Shown here piece after piece: positions 47,888 through 59,473 of a DNA stretch of 64,000 nt; the first letter of the stretch is position 1; every line of letters begins with the position of its first letter. This DNA comes from Ignelater luminosus (taxonomy: Eukaryota > Arthropoda > Insecta > Coleoptera > Elateridae). The notes beneath the pieces were generated by a model. That model was not told the DNA's origin and ran no database searches. It worked only from the letters and a program-made list of their open reading frames with translations. The translations under genes and the position numbers were made by a program. The stretch lies in contig VTPC01090899.1 of NCBI GenBank assembly GCA_011009095.1, forward strand, positions 145,840 to 209,839, given 5' to 3'.

Positions 47888-48812
47888 GCAAGAAAGAATA
47901 TTTGGTTATATTCAATGAAAGACATGTAGTTAGTGGCCCTAGATTCGGAATTTTTCCCTACTATTTAACCTACAAACAAAGACTTAAAATTTTGATTATA
48001 AAATGGATATTGGAATACACAACATACATTCTAGAAAAAGACTGTAATTTGTTTAATCTTACATATCTCGATTAGGATTCCATAATGAGCTCTACAGTAA
48101 CTTTTTTCAAAAGGAGGCATATTAGGAGCAATTTTCCACGAAACCTAAATATTTCGGAAGTACAATTATATGTTTTGTTGAAAATGCAAGAGATTTCTTA
48201 CAGTACTACACGAGCACTGGTTGCTAATAATAAGATTAAACTTTTGTCATCGAGTACTTAAATAAGCATCCATACATGGCGACTAGAATTAAATAAAGAT
48301 AACACGAGTCATAGCCTTGAATTTTGTGGTAATATGGTGGAAAGGAGTAATGGTGATCCTGATTTTGTCAGTCGAAATATCTTCTCTGACTAGCAAGATT
48401 GACACTATTGGGGTTTTTAAAACTCACAATAAATGATAAAGATTCATATTCTATATCTAGAAAAACTGAATGTTTGCACGGCCGATAGATTTTTTTGTGG
48501 GTTATCTAAACAGTAAAATATATTTTAACCAACCAAATTAACATTAAAATGCCAAAGTAAGATTTGAAAGGAAATTTGAGCGATTACCCTAGAAAAGCTT
48601 CAAAATGATTCAAATGATTTTATCCATTGATTTGCCCAGTTTAAACCCTTGATTAGTTGGTTTTAATGTTTTAATGAATTGATAAGTATTGTGTCTAATT
48701 TATTGTAAAATACTATCTAGAGTTGTCTATTGGGCTTACCTTGATGTTTATTGCGTGTCATGAGTTTTTTTTATTTAGAATAACCAGCAATGATTCCATA
48801 CATGCATTGATT
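47888..48812. other. No recognised feature
   Basis: The frame 47842-48075 continues past the LINE end without a domain. The rest is AT-rich and unassigned. Confidence 0.5.
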
Positions 48813-48898
48813 TTCCTCAATTTCAGTTTATGAAACTTTAAACGTCCATAAAGTTGGTTTAACCACCTACCATCTATTGCAGTGACTGATTATAACTG
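48813..48898 (+). repeat. Interspersed repeat, copy B
   Basis: Inverted partner of 46489-46620, sharing the TTTAAACGTCCATAAAG core and the AGTGACTGATTATAACT end. Confidence 0.55.
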
Positions 48899-49145
48899 AG
48901 TACGTACAAAAATTATTAGTAAAGCAAAATCTATAGTATCAACATTTCTGAGAAACTGCAATAATATCACCCTCCTATCCATTTCACGTTACTAGTTACG
49001 CTACTGACACAACCGCATAATAATGATATGCAGAATCCGTAAGAAAAGTGGAAGTTGTAATTAAAAAAATTGTGATGACATTATTGAATATAAAAGTGGA
49101 GATAAAATCAGATATTATTTGAGTAGATGTAGCATCACGGTAAGA

Positions 49146-49327
49146 AAAAGGGGAGCACCACACAGGTTTTAAAGTTACCCCTTGTAAATCTGTCTTTCAG
49201 TTTAAGCAAAACTATTATGTAAGTAAGTACCTTATTAATTGAACTGACAAATTCACCTTAAAGCCTGATGCAAAAGAGAGAAATTTTGTTAGAACCGACG
49301 TATCATCAGACAAGTGGGCCTTGGTTT
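49146..49327. repeat. MITE copy B
   Basis: Reverse-complement partner of 27878-28057, with near-continuous similarity over about 180 bp, for example GATGCAAAAGAGAGAAATTT near 49269 and TAAGTAAGTACCTTATTAAT near 49222. Its ends are slightly more decayed than copy A. Confidence 0.75.
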
Positions 49328-49944
49328 TTTTTGCCTTTAAGAAATACAGTTGGGATATCAAGGATTTGGTTTCAAATGCATAGAGAACTTTTTATTTAGA
49401 GTGTTATGCAACACATGGTTAAAAATTTTAAATTCGTAATCGAAACTCAAATTTTTAATGTGAGTCCATGTTTCGAAAAGGTCAGGGTCCATTATACAGT
49501 AAGTTGATCTGCAGAAAAATTATACACCCACATCTATTGGTATAATACAGATGGACAAATTAAAAACCTCAAAATGCTCAGCCATGGTTATTTTTGAAGA
49601 GCTTCGTTAAATCTCAATTCAATTAATGATAAATTAAGTTGTCTTCTACTTACTAATACTTACGGAGTCGTTTACCACGATACATCTAAGAAAAGGATTA
49701 CACATACGTAAATGCTGTAGAGTAAACCAAGAAATTAAGAAAATTTAAAGAATGATTCATTAAAAAAAAGTCAAGCAAAGTAAAAAAAATAATTTGCAGA
49801 CATTATTAACTTTCAAATAAAAAAGCACCGTTAAAAATAAAATAGAAAAATAAAATTAAATAATAAAAAGTCTTCATAATATAAAAAACCAAATGTTCAA
49901 ACGTTGAGTGGATGATGAAACAAACCTAATTGCGTTCAAAAAAT
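49328..49944. other. No recognised feature
   Basis: AT-rich, with A-runs at 49760-49870. Confidence 0.55.
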
Positions 49945-50110
49945 CATTACATCCTCGCCCGGGGTGGCGATGTCTCTATAACACGACACAGTAACATTCC
50001 CTTGCCTATGGGCTATGGGGGAGATGAAAGGCGCGTATCGATGTTTAGCAAACTCGAATCACTCGAATCATTTGTATACAAGGGGGCATATATTTAATTG
50101 ACTCTTTAGG
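49945..50110. promoter_or_regulatory. Candidate conserved regulatory block or GC island
   Basis: A sharp GC rise (CTCGCCCGGGGTGGCGATG near 49955) between strongly AT-rich flanks. It has two copies of CACTCGAATCA-like sequence near 50058-50071 and ATCGATG near 50038. No frame. Function unknown. Confidence 0.25.
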
Positions 50111-50822
50111 GGTAAATAAAAATAAAATTTTTGCTTTATGAAGCAAAAAAAAGTTACAGTGCTTAATAATGAATTTTTGATTGAATTTTTTGATGTTTTC
50201 ATTAAATCTAATTTAAATATTTATATTTGGAAACGTATCAAAATTCGGTTTCGTTGTTTCCGTCAATACGAGTTTATTTAACTTTTTTAAAAGTAAAAAT
50301 ATTAAAAAGCTTTTACAATGAAAAAATATTAAAAATAAATGATTTTATTAATGCTTTGATATCCTTAAATGGAAATTTATAATTTGAGACCTAATTTATT
50401 AGATTCATTATAAATAATCTGTCAGGTTTATTTCTCAAATTCACGCAAGTTTTTCATCTTATCGTGCAAGACGTCTTGTACTCTTCCTTTCGGGTGATGT
50501 TATTTGCATGACCACGTATATGTTTCGAGATCTTTCCACGCTTGTCTACTTTTACAAAAAATCGTGTCCAGTAAAACTTCTCAAGGTAGAAACAGCATGG
50601 AAGGTCGAGATGTAAATACAGTAGAGACAAAATATTTTTGTTTAGAACGGTTTTACGTCCATACCTCGTTTCGTGGTTTAGGGTTGTGGAAAGGTTTTAT
50701 TGCGTATTTCCTTTAAATCATCAGTATGTATTTATTAAAGTCTACAGTCAGCTTCTGAATCATCAAACCCTGTGACATTCCTTAAAAATTTAGAACCATG
50801 AACACTACATATGTGGACAATC
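50111..50822. other. No recognised feature
   Basis: The frame 50504-50716 has no recognisable domain. Confidence 0.5.
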
Positions 50823-50824
50823 TA

Positions 50825-51317
50825 TACAGGCTGTACTTTAAATAGTGCATAATATGTACATCACGTTATTACTCTAGATCACAAATTGAGAAAGAAATTC
50901 TAATTTGATCTTGACAAAAACTTCTCCATTACGACTTTATTAATTCTCTTAATCATTACTAAAATTTCTTTGTTTTAAATAATTAAAACGAAATAGTTAA
51001 AGAAACATTCGATGATATTTTTGTTTTATTTCTTAATACTTTGCCTGTAATCCGCTTCTTATTTTTGTTAAATCTTTGCTGTAGAATCTTTAGAAATATG
51101 TTGTAGTACTACGTCGTTGTTATGAAATCATTAATGGAAAGCTGCAGCTTAAAACCAGTCAGTCGCCCTAGTATATTGTCAGGTATAAAAACTATTAGTT
51201 GGTCATATTTTAGAAACTAAGAATTCATGACAAAAAGTATATTTAGCTTCTTTATTCAAATCTTAATGTAGATGCACGTGGTGTACAGATTATGCGCCAT
51301 TTTAAATACACTCTGTA
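50825..51317. repeat. MITE with TACAG-type inverted repeats and TA duplication
   Basis: The left end reads TACAGGCTGTACTTTAAATA from 50825. The right end, reverse-complemented, reads TACAGAGTGTATTTAAAATG from 51317. The match continues for about 45 bp through GCATAAT.TGTACA.CACG. TA lies outside both ends (50823-50824, 51318-51319). 493 bp, no coding capacity. Confidence 0.8.
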
Positions 51318-51828
51318 TAATAAACTTTTTTGGACAGCTGATTAATAGATTAATAACACTACAAAGTAAAAAAGAAATTTATTTTTGATAACTTACTGTA
51401 GGTATGTATGTTATGATTACGAGCAGTCTAACCTACCATTCCAAGCAATATAACATCAACTAACTGCTTTGTGTATTATTTTGAAAATTCTGCATTTTGG
51501 AAAATTTAAGTACTACTAGAACAGAACCAAATTGATGCATTCTAACCACTACTAAACTATCTACTTAGAACACGTCTTTCATGTCTCCAAATTGAAGCCT
51601 TTATTGAAACAATGACAGACGAATTTATAGCTTTAGGAAGAAACATAACATTCAGAGAAAAAAGAAGTATAATACAGGATGTGAAGAAAGATTCTTTTAA
51701 GTCGTGCAACGAAAATATCTTATACAGGGTGTTCTGGATCTTGGGGTATTAATTTCAACAGGTAATACTACACATTAAACAGTGTCGTTTGGCAAAAAAT
51801 GATTCTAGTAAAAGTTTTAATATAATTA

Positions 51829-53091
51829 GTCCAGTCAATGAATGCCCAAATGCGGATTGCAGAGAACATGGAATGGGGAAGAATTTTTTTGGGGAATGTG
51901 TTGGAGGTAGTCAGGAGGTGGAAAGGTCCCTGTTTTCAGATTCTTGCTTATAACTCGGAAACGGTGCGTCGTACGGTAAAAAGTATTCCCTACAAAATAA
52001 ATTGAAATTTGCCAAGGTTAGGTAAGATTTTTCTAAAATTCCAGTTTCTTAATACATAAATAACGATAATAACGAAAGTATAGCTTTCTTGAGAAATCAC
52101 GAAATTTATCCGAAACTTTCAAATTACTGTAACTTCTGACCCGTAAAAGATAAATTAGTAAATATACACATTTCTGAAGGTAATGTAATGCTCTACAACT
52201 TCCTGCCTGACGACTTTTTCGAAAACATAAGGCTGAGGAGTTAAAAAGACAACTTTGACGAAAAATGTGAGGCGAAAAAAGTTTTTCAAAAATTATCGAT
52301 TTGCGCTGGCGAATATCTCGGAAACGATAACACATAGGAAGAAAATAAATATAAACATTCTGGTATAAAATTTAATTATTTTTTATTTGGTAAGGAATAC
52401 TTCACCGTACGACGCACCATTTCCGAGTTATAAGCGAAAAATCGATAAAAGGGACCTTTCCAGCCTCCCCTAACGTAGCAGGGCTAGGGGCGGGGACTTT
52501 TAGTATCTTTGCCTCCTAATTACACGCAACATATTCCTTAAGAGAAAAACTCCTCTACAACCCTCTTTTGGGCATTCATTGACTTTTCTTGAGAAATCAC
52601 GAAATGTATCTAAAAACTTCAGATTGCTGTAACTTCTGACCTGTAACTATTACATATTTCTAAAGGAGACTGAATGCTCTACAACTTTTTGTCTGACGAC
52701 TTTTCTGTAAAACATAAGGCTGGGGAATTAGAAGGACAAGTTTGACGAAAAATGTGAAGCAAAAAAAGTTTTTTGAAAATTATCGATTTTCGCTGGCAAA
52801 TATCTCGGAAACTATGACACATAGAAAGAAAATAAATACAGACACTGGAAAATCTAATTATCTTTTATTTTGTAGGGAAGATGTTTTACCGTACGACGCA
52901 CCATTTCCGAGTTATAAGCCAGAAACCGAAAACAGGGACCTTTCCACCCCCCTTCCTCCCTGAAGCGGCAGGGCTAGGGGTAGGGACTTTTTGTATTTTT
53001 GCCTCCTAATTACTAACTACCCCTAACACATTCCTCAAGAGAAAAATTCTCCCCCATTCCATGTCTTCTATAACCCCTTCGTTAACTGGAC
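51829..53091. repeat. Nested foldback element with long inverted repeats
   Basis: Ends are GTCCAGTCAATGAATGCC from 51829 and, reverse-complemented, GTCCAGTTAACGAAGGGG from 53091, with TA on each side. The inverted arms extend about 190-220 bp, through GGAATGTGTT and the shared GAAACGGTGCGTCGTACGGT-type sequence (near 51960, and reversed near 52890). The middle is a tandem duplication. Confidence 0.75.
52088..53085 (+). repeat. Tandem duplication, 500-bp period, inside the foldback element
   Basis: CTTGAGAAATCACGAAAT recurs at 52088 and 52588. The two 500-bp units are similar throughout: TGTAACTTCTGACC, AAACATAAGGCTG, CGTACGACGCACCATTTCCG, GCAGGGCTAGGGG. Unit 1 ends TTTGGGCATTCATTGACT at 52567-52584, the exact complement of the left terminal repeat at 51834-51851, as if an old right terminus were buried at the unit junction. 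Confidence 0.85.
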
Positions 53092-54049
53092 TAAATGGAG
53101 ATATTGACGTTTGAGACTGTAAGAAGGAGCAGATCCGGTTCTGTGGTGAAAGTTTTACTTTTCGACGAAAAAGTGAAAGTTATTTAAAAGGGATAGTTTG
53201 TAGTGGACGATGTGACTTGCTTATTACAGTCCGAGGGAGATGGGTACTACATGAACATTTTCTTTATATCACTTAAATGATTTTTTAATTAACGTTTGTG
53301 AATATATTACTTATGAAGAAGAAGATTGATTAAGGCGTGAAGACTTTATTTATGATTATTAGATTTACTTGTAAAAGTTAATGTACAATGGCATATTGAT
53401 TATCTTCTTTAAACTGGTAACTAAAACTTCGAACACTTATTGTAAACCATATATTGCTTTAATAATTAATTAATGTGCATATTTATATTAGGAATAAGTA
53501 ACTAGTTGACTGTTATGTTTAAATAAAGAATGAGAATTGGGGTTTCTCAGTTACACAACACGGTTGCAAAGCCTTACTAGGAAACAACATTTAATGAAAA
53601 AAACTGATTTATTAGATTTTGCAAATTTCTAGTATTTTTACGTTAATATCGGCCTATTGCAATACGAATTAGCACCTATTTAAAAAGATAGCCCAAGTTT
53701 GAAAACACTCTGTATAACAGGGGTGATGACGTGTTGTGTCCGTGTAACCTAGAACCAGAAATATAAGTTTAAAAAACACATAATAACATTATAATAAACT
53801 ACTCAAAGTGAATAAGGATATTGTAATTGTACGGATCTGCAGATTTCCAAAACCTGCAAAGGTAGCTATTATGTTAATAAACATTGGATCAAGTAGGTAT
53901 CTTTCACACGATTACAACAATCTATGACAACAATGTAGCCGTTGTCTGTCAAAAAATATCAGTTGTTTCAAAGTTTGTTGAAAACGCGTTAATTGTAACT
54001 TCTTCTTCTGCGTCCAACGTCGTGGCCGACGTGTGGTGGCTACGGTGGA

Positions 54050-56170
54050 TGTTGCCGAGGTATCGGGGTTTCTTCCAGCCTTATAATTATTTTTTTGACC
54101 GTTGCCTTCCAGGTCCTGCGATTGTTCGCCTATCTCGCTGCTGTTGCGATATTTGTTTCTGTTAATTTTGAAATTACATCGGTCCACCGGGTAAGGGAGC
54201 GCCCTTGTTTCCTTTTCCCTTCCGGTCTTTCCTGAACAACAAGTTTCTCCATGTTGTCGTGTCGGGAAATGTGATCGAAGCATTTCAAAATTCGCCCGTA
54301 AGTCATAGACGACAATGTTTGTACGAGTTTGATTTCTGCGAGGATGGAGGCATTCGTTCGCCTACCCACATTTTGAAGGCATCTATTCTTTTCCTGTCGC
54401 TGGCACGAATTACCCAGGTTTCCGAGGCGTACGAAAAAGCAGGAAAGACTAAGGAATTTACGAGGCTTATCTTCGTTTTCCTAGTGATGTTTCGATCTTT
54501 CCAGATTTTCATCATCTTGATCATGGCGGAACGAGCAATTTCGATTCGTCACCTTACTTCGAATTCACAAGAGCCGGATTTGTGAAGCAAATAAATGAAT
54601 TTATCGACTTCAAAGTTTCCTATCTTCTGAGGTTCCCTTTGATTTTCATTGTCTCTGTCGATAATCATGATCTTGGTCTTGAGTTTATTTATTTTGAGCT
54701 CGTATTTTCGGCTTACCTCCTCTAATCTTCAAAGAAATTCTAAAAGTTTTTCTGCGTTTTGAGCAATTAGAAGAGTGTCATCCGCAAAGCGAAGATTCGA
54801 AAACCGTCTTCCGCTAATTTTTACTCCTCCGTTCCAGTTTTCTAAGGTGCGCCGCATTACTACCTCACTCTGCAAGTTGTAGAGGAGAGGTGAAAGTACG
54901 AATTCTTGCCGAACTTCTCTCCTAATGTGACATTTTTCCGACAGAGTGGTATCAATTTTGACGACAGCCTTAGAAGCTTCGTACAGGTTTTTAACGAGGG
55001 TGATCAAGTGCGCAGGTACTCCAAGTTCTCCTAAGGCTGTCCACAACTTGGGCCATCGGACATTATCGAACGCTTTTCCGTAATCTACGAAGCACAGATA
55101 TATCGACACAGAGTATTCCCGGGCTTTTTCTATAAGCTGTCTGGCAATAAGAATTTGTTCCCCGTCCTTTAACAAATCCGGCTTGTTCTGGAGCTATTTG
55201 ATGTGTTAGGAAGGCTTGCAGCCTGGCTTGGAGAATGTACAGCATGATCTTGCTGGAGTGAGATATTAGGGCTATCAGGCGGTAATTGTCGCAAACGGTT
55301 GTTGGCCCTTTCTTATTCAGGGGAAGTAATATTGAAGTTGATCAGTCCTCCGGCCAAAAACCTGTTTTCCAGATCTTCTGGCACAGCGTGTGCATGATTT
55401 TCTGTCTTCTGTTATCGAGAGCCTGCAAAATTTCGGCTGATATTCTGTCGAGCCCGGCTGCTTTCCCTTCCCTTATTTTTGTCGATTGCGACTTGTATCT
55501 TTTCTAAAAGTATGTCCGGTTCTTTCTCGTAATCCCCCAGGTCTCCGACCGTAGCATTAGGGTCTGCATACAGATTACTACAATAATCTTTCCATACTGA
55601 TGCGATTTTGTCTAGTTCCGTGGCCAGACAATTTTGACCTTTAATTGCCCAATGTCTGGGTTTGAATTTCTAAGTGATAGAACAGATCTTCATGAACAGG
55701 TCTTTTGAGTTATTATTGACAACATGATTCTGGATTTCTGAACAGATATTCATTAGATACGAATTTTTATCTCTGCGAGAAACTGTTTGTACCTCGAAGT
55801 CTAACGATTGGTACAGCTCTCAATTTATGTTACTGTCGAGACCCCGAGCTTTGATGCTCCGACGTTCCGTAATAAGGTGTTTTGTTTCCGCCGATATCCA
55901 AGGCTGTCTAAAGGTAATTTGGTAGTCTTGTAATAATTCTTCCAAGGTCGTGACTAAAAACTGTTTCAAAGCCTGCCATATAGCTTCAGGATTTTCCACT
56001 TGAAGTTCTACGAAACGGGGCTCGAGTTTGCGCATGGCTTTGTCGTTAAATTATGTTACTTGGTTGGCACTGAGTTTTGGCAGTCGTTTTAATTACCTTC
56101 TTCTACAGCTTTTAAGTTTTCCTGTAAATTCGCACATCAGTAGGTGGTGGTCGCTTCCACAATCTGCAGA
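54050..56170 (-). pseudogene. APE-type LINE ORF2, reverse transcriptase part
   Basis: Minus strand. Just after the Transib insertion the frame resumes with ADCGSDHHLLMCEF, the SDH active-site motif that closes the APE endonuclease. The linker follows (open at 56035-55820), then the RT: VDYGKAFDNVRW near 55085 (first catalytic Asp), VRQEFVLSPLLYNL near 54900, where GxxQG has lost its second Gly, and LRFADDTLLIAQNAEKL near 54770 with both Asp intact. The C-terminal region reads LVFPAFSYASETWVIRASDR near 54450 and QGRSLTRWTDVISKL near 54170. Frameshifts and stops divide it. Motif order and the ASETW/RRIDAF-type end resemble RTE/BovB-like LINEs. The plus-strand frames here are shadows. Confidence 0.85.
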
Positions 56171-56175
56171 CGGTA

Positions 56176-56995
56176 CACTGTGGTCTGGGAGCGTGTTTTA
56201 GTCGGCAAAAAGTCCAGATTGTACCTGATTCGCTAAAAAATGTATCCAACAACGTTTTTTAGGTTTTTTGAAATATTTTATTTATATTTTATAATAAAAT
56301 ATAAAATATACATTTTATATCTAAGCGTCATTTTCATTTTCCATTATTAATAAAGATTTGACTGCGTCACAAAATGTGGCAGTTCTTTTAATTGGCATTT
56401 TCCGCAAAGTCGTTATGTATGGATCAGAGGTTACCAGAAGTCTATGAAATAAATCTGTATTTGTATTTTTTAGAAAAGATTTTCTGGTATGGTGTTTCCT
56501 ATTAGACATGAATTTTTATTTGATCATATCTTTTGAAGCGGACAGAGGCGGACAATGAAACTTCGTGAAATGATAGCTTTTTACTTATCTTTTAAGACAT
56601 TATTTAATTCATTTTGTAACTAGTTGTACCTAAAAAGATCTAGTCTAAAGAATTGAAAAAAGTTGCGAAAATGTGAATTTACAACTGCCACGTTAGATAA
56701 ATTGAATATAATTAGTTCAATAAGTATGTATAAGTTTATTTATACTTAGATGTGTTCATTTTCTTGAGCCAAAAAAACTTTTACAGTAATCATACTAATA
56801 AATTAGTGTCTCAAACAGATCCTTATTTCAACGCACCTAACAAAATTTTTGACTTCACCTCTCGACAGTATTGAATTAACTAATTTAAAAATAATATAAA
56901 CGCTGTTCCACTGTTTTAAAAAGGGTTAAGAAAGTAAATAAACAGTAAAAACAAACTTTTAAATATCTTGACTTTTTGACTTTCAGACCACAGTG
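56176..56995 (-). mobile_element. Transib-family DNA transposon (internally deleted), nested in LINE
   Basis: Perfect 12-bp terminal inverted repeats CACTGTGGTCTG start at 56176 and, on the other strand, at 56995. They are flanked by a perfect 5-bp duplication CGGTA (56171-56175 and 56996-57000). A second shared block, CAAAAAGTC followed by C/A and AGAT, lies 23 bp after the left heptamer CACTGTG (56206-56214) and 10 bp after the right one (56978-56970). CAC-ended repeats with 5-bp duplications are the hallmark of Transib, the transposon family related to RAG1. The 820-bp length and the transposase tail inside (separate entry) show an internal deletion. LINE coding sequence continues on both sides (endonuclease upstream, SDHHLL downstream). 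Confidence 0.82.
56321..56575 (-). pseudogene. Transib transposase C-terminal fragment
   Basis: Open from 56509 to the stop at 56321 (62 codons), with related sequence continuing upstream to about 56575 through one stop. KFMSNRKHHTRK, TDLFHRLLVTSDPYI and the short C-terminal tail follow the pattern of the end of Transib transposases, where an NK..R..R..HTRK stretch after the last catalytic Glu leads into a DLF.RLL.SSDP helix. By alignment from memory with RAG1, the catalytic Glu position just upstream is not Glu here. Identification rests on this plus the terminal structure; a profile search would settle it. Confidence 0.65.
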
Positions 56996-58150
56996 CGGTA
57001 GTGTTTTAGCCGAAATTACCGAGGATCTCCATCGCTGCTTAATCAAGATGTAGTCTATTTGATTCTTCGTATGGCCATCAGGTGACATCCACGTGTATAA
57101 TCGACGTTTATGATTTTCGTACATCGAGTTCGTTATTGCGCGGGTATTTTCGATGCAAAACTGAATGAGGCGCTCTCCACGGTCATTCCGTTCTCCTAAC
57201 CCAAACGTGCCAACTACTTGCCGGATATGATAGTCGTTGGAGGTGGAACCGATTTTCGCATGAAAGTCTCTCATAAGAATCAACACTTCTTTTCTCGATA
57301 TTTTATTTATGTACTGCCACTTTAACAGTAAGATAAAATTCCTCGATCTCTTCGTCCTCGGCGTCAAGAGTGGGCGCGTAGTGAGCGATTATATTTAGGG
57401 CACACGGCTTCGTATTATGTTTTAAAGTTATGGCACGTTCGTTGATCGGTTCGTACTCCAACACGAAGTTATTAATTTTGTTGGATACCAGTATACCGAC
57501 ACCGTGGATGTTCTTATCTTTCGTACCGGAATAGTACATGGTGTATTCCGATGATTTAAAGTGGCCTCTACCATACCAGTGCGTTTCCGTAACGCTTGCC
57601 ACATCAATTTTGCAGCGAATTAGTTCATCCTGGATGATTTGGAGTTTCCCCTGCTGCTTGGCAAGGCGCAGTTGATTTATCCTGGTCGTATATTTCGCAT
57701 GAGAAGCTCAGTTGTCCACTTTCCCATGCCCAGTCGCAAATTTCATACTGTCTACCCTGGACGTAGAACAAAATTACCACGTAGCTTCCAAGGAATGATA
57801 CGAAATCCTTTAACCAGGTGGTTTCCCATTGCCTTCCTGATCCTATGCCGTTGGCCCGTTTAGGCTTATCCGTCTTTGGGGGCAAGAAATCGACAAATGA
57901 CAAAATGGTGCCCTAGCCAGATGTGCCGGTTACTTGCTTATACCGGCAACTGTTCGGTTAGAAGGAGCTAGGCTCTCGATAATCGTAGCGATTATCTACT
58001 GCCCTAGTCCTCCAGCTTACTTAAGCGGAGACGCCACACTCCGCGGTCTCGAGGAGGTTGGCGAAAGTTTCACTAGTCGCTTCCCCTACGACGAATGTTA
58101 ACACAATTCGTCACCTCGAGACCCAGCAATGCCATCTGGTAACTGGCCAA
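56996..58150 (-). pseudogene. APE-type LINE ORF2, endonuclease part and 5' leader
   Basis: Minus strand, upstream half of the LINE split by Transib. RLAKQQGKLQIIQDELIR near 57640, then VASVTETHWYG (metal-binding Glu) near 57595, GVGILVSNKINNFVL, and NIIAHYAPTLDAEDEEI near 57380. After a one-base shift, LILMRDFHAKIGSTSNDYH near 57260, where the usual GDFNAKIG has Asn changed to His, and NQIDYILIKQRW near 57050, then the Transib end. 57900-58150 is GC-rich, without a clear frame, and is probably the 5' leader. Together with 54050-56170 it is nearly full length. Confidence 0.85.
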
Positions 58151-58212
58151 GTTTATTATTATCATTTTTAATACTTTGTAATATTTATTGTTGAATATCT
58201 TGGACAGTTTCA

Positions 58213-59155
58213 ATGGAAAGACGACATTTGACACCCGAACAAGTTAATTTTGCGGTTGTTTTGCAGCAAAAAAGAGCGACAGGCTGATATTTCAGATTTG
58301 TTAGGATGTTCGCAAAGTGTTGTTTCCCGGTACTTGCTCGCTTCCGAGAAACCGGAAATATCTCTAGAAGACCGGGCAGTGGGTCTTCTCGCATTAAGAC
58401 ACCTTGGTCAGATCGATTTTTAATAATTAATGCCAGAATGCGCCTATTTTCTACCGCAAGACACCTGCAGCAGGAACTTCAAAATGTGACAGGTCTAAGG
58501 GTATCTGACCAAATCTGACCAATCAGTTACACGAGGTAGTACTGACATCATATAGCCCCTGAGATATTCGGCAAGAACTCCAGTTCATCAAAGGAGAGGG
58601 TGCACTGAGCAAGATTAAGGCTAAAGGCGACACGTCTTGGAACGATATATTGTATACAGATGAGTTGCGATTTTGTCTCAAAAGCGATGGTCGTTGTCAG
58701 AGGGCATATCGTAATGCAGTACATCGCACGTTACCACAATTTATCTCCCAATCACTACTTATAGGGGTGGCAGTGTTATGGTTTGGGCAGAAGTATCTTT
58801 TGGTTGGCGCACCGACCTCCATATTGTCCAGTAAAACCTCACAACCGAACGATATGTTTAAGACATCGTTTTGAACCACGCAACGATAAGCCGCACTATG
58901 ATAGCATTGTTCACGATACGATTAGAGAGGAAGAAGTTAATCATACAGCTCTTCCACTATCTTCACCTAATTTAAACGTAATTGAGTACGTCTGCTTCAG
59001 GGACGACATACAATCACCATCCTCAACCAACCATTATTAAGCACCTCGCAGCTATATTATCAATTCTTTGGCATGAAATACCACAAGAGCATATTGACAG
59101 CTGCATTGCAAGTATGCCGCAAAGATGTCAGGCAATTATTGATGCCCGTTATTAA
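58213..59155 (+). pseudogene. Tc1-like transposase pseudogene
   Basis: Begins MERRHLTPEQVNFAVVLQQK at 58213 and ends SMPQRCQAIIDARY with a stop at 59155. Tc1-type features in order: a helix-turn-helix region with GSGRPRKT-like sequence (RRPGSGSSRIKTPWSDRF near 58360), LYTDELRFCLKSDGR near 58660 with the first Asp, a disturbed NARPH-type region (NDKPHYDS near 58890), and SSPNLNVIEY near 58970 with the final Glu of the DDE triad but Asn for the preceding Asp of SPDLNPIE. Several stops and frameshifts. Clear terminal inverted repeats were not found, so the element may be truncated at both ends. Confidence 0.8.
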
Positions 59156-59470
59156 TACCTTGAATTTTTATCGTTTCAATCGTTATAATTTTTTTTTGCA
59201 GTGTTTATTTTTTATTATTGTTATTTTATTTAATTGTTTTATGTTCGATATTAAACATTTCTTTAAATAATTAACACCAGAATATTCAAACACGTAGTTT
59301 TGCAAGACAGAATGTTTAAACACCATTATATACGAATATACCTATTCAGTTTTAAGGAGTTTAGTTTTAGACGCGCCTATGGAAAAAGATATTTAGTCCT
59401 GATTGAATTAGAAAACAAAAGAAAACAAAAACATACACTCAATGACGCCGACAGGAATCCACAGTGAAAG
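59156..59470. other. No recognised feature
   Basis: AT-rich spacer between the Tc1-like copy and the LINE. It probably contains the lost right end of the Tc1-like element. Confidence 0.5.
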
Positions 59471-59473
59471 AGA

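Larger units (their letters stand above)
51723..53714. repeat. 2-kb MITE-like element, TACAGGGTGTT ends, with nested foldback
   Basis: The left end reads TACAGGGTGTTCTGGATCTT from 51723. The right end, reverse-complemented, reads TACAGAGTGTTTTCAAACTT from 53714. Similarity continues to the AGGT at about base 42 of each end. TA flanks lie at 51721-51722 and 53715-53716. The termini are of the same type as those of 50825-51317. It encloses a second inverted-repeat element (51829-53091). No transposase seen. Confidence 0.75.

Noticed and set aside
53884..54585. Plus-strand frames of 93 and 126 codons
   Set aside because: Antisense to the LINE ORF2 C-terminus.
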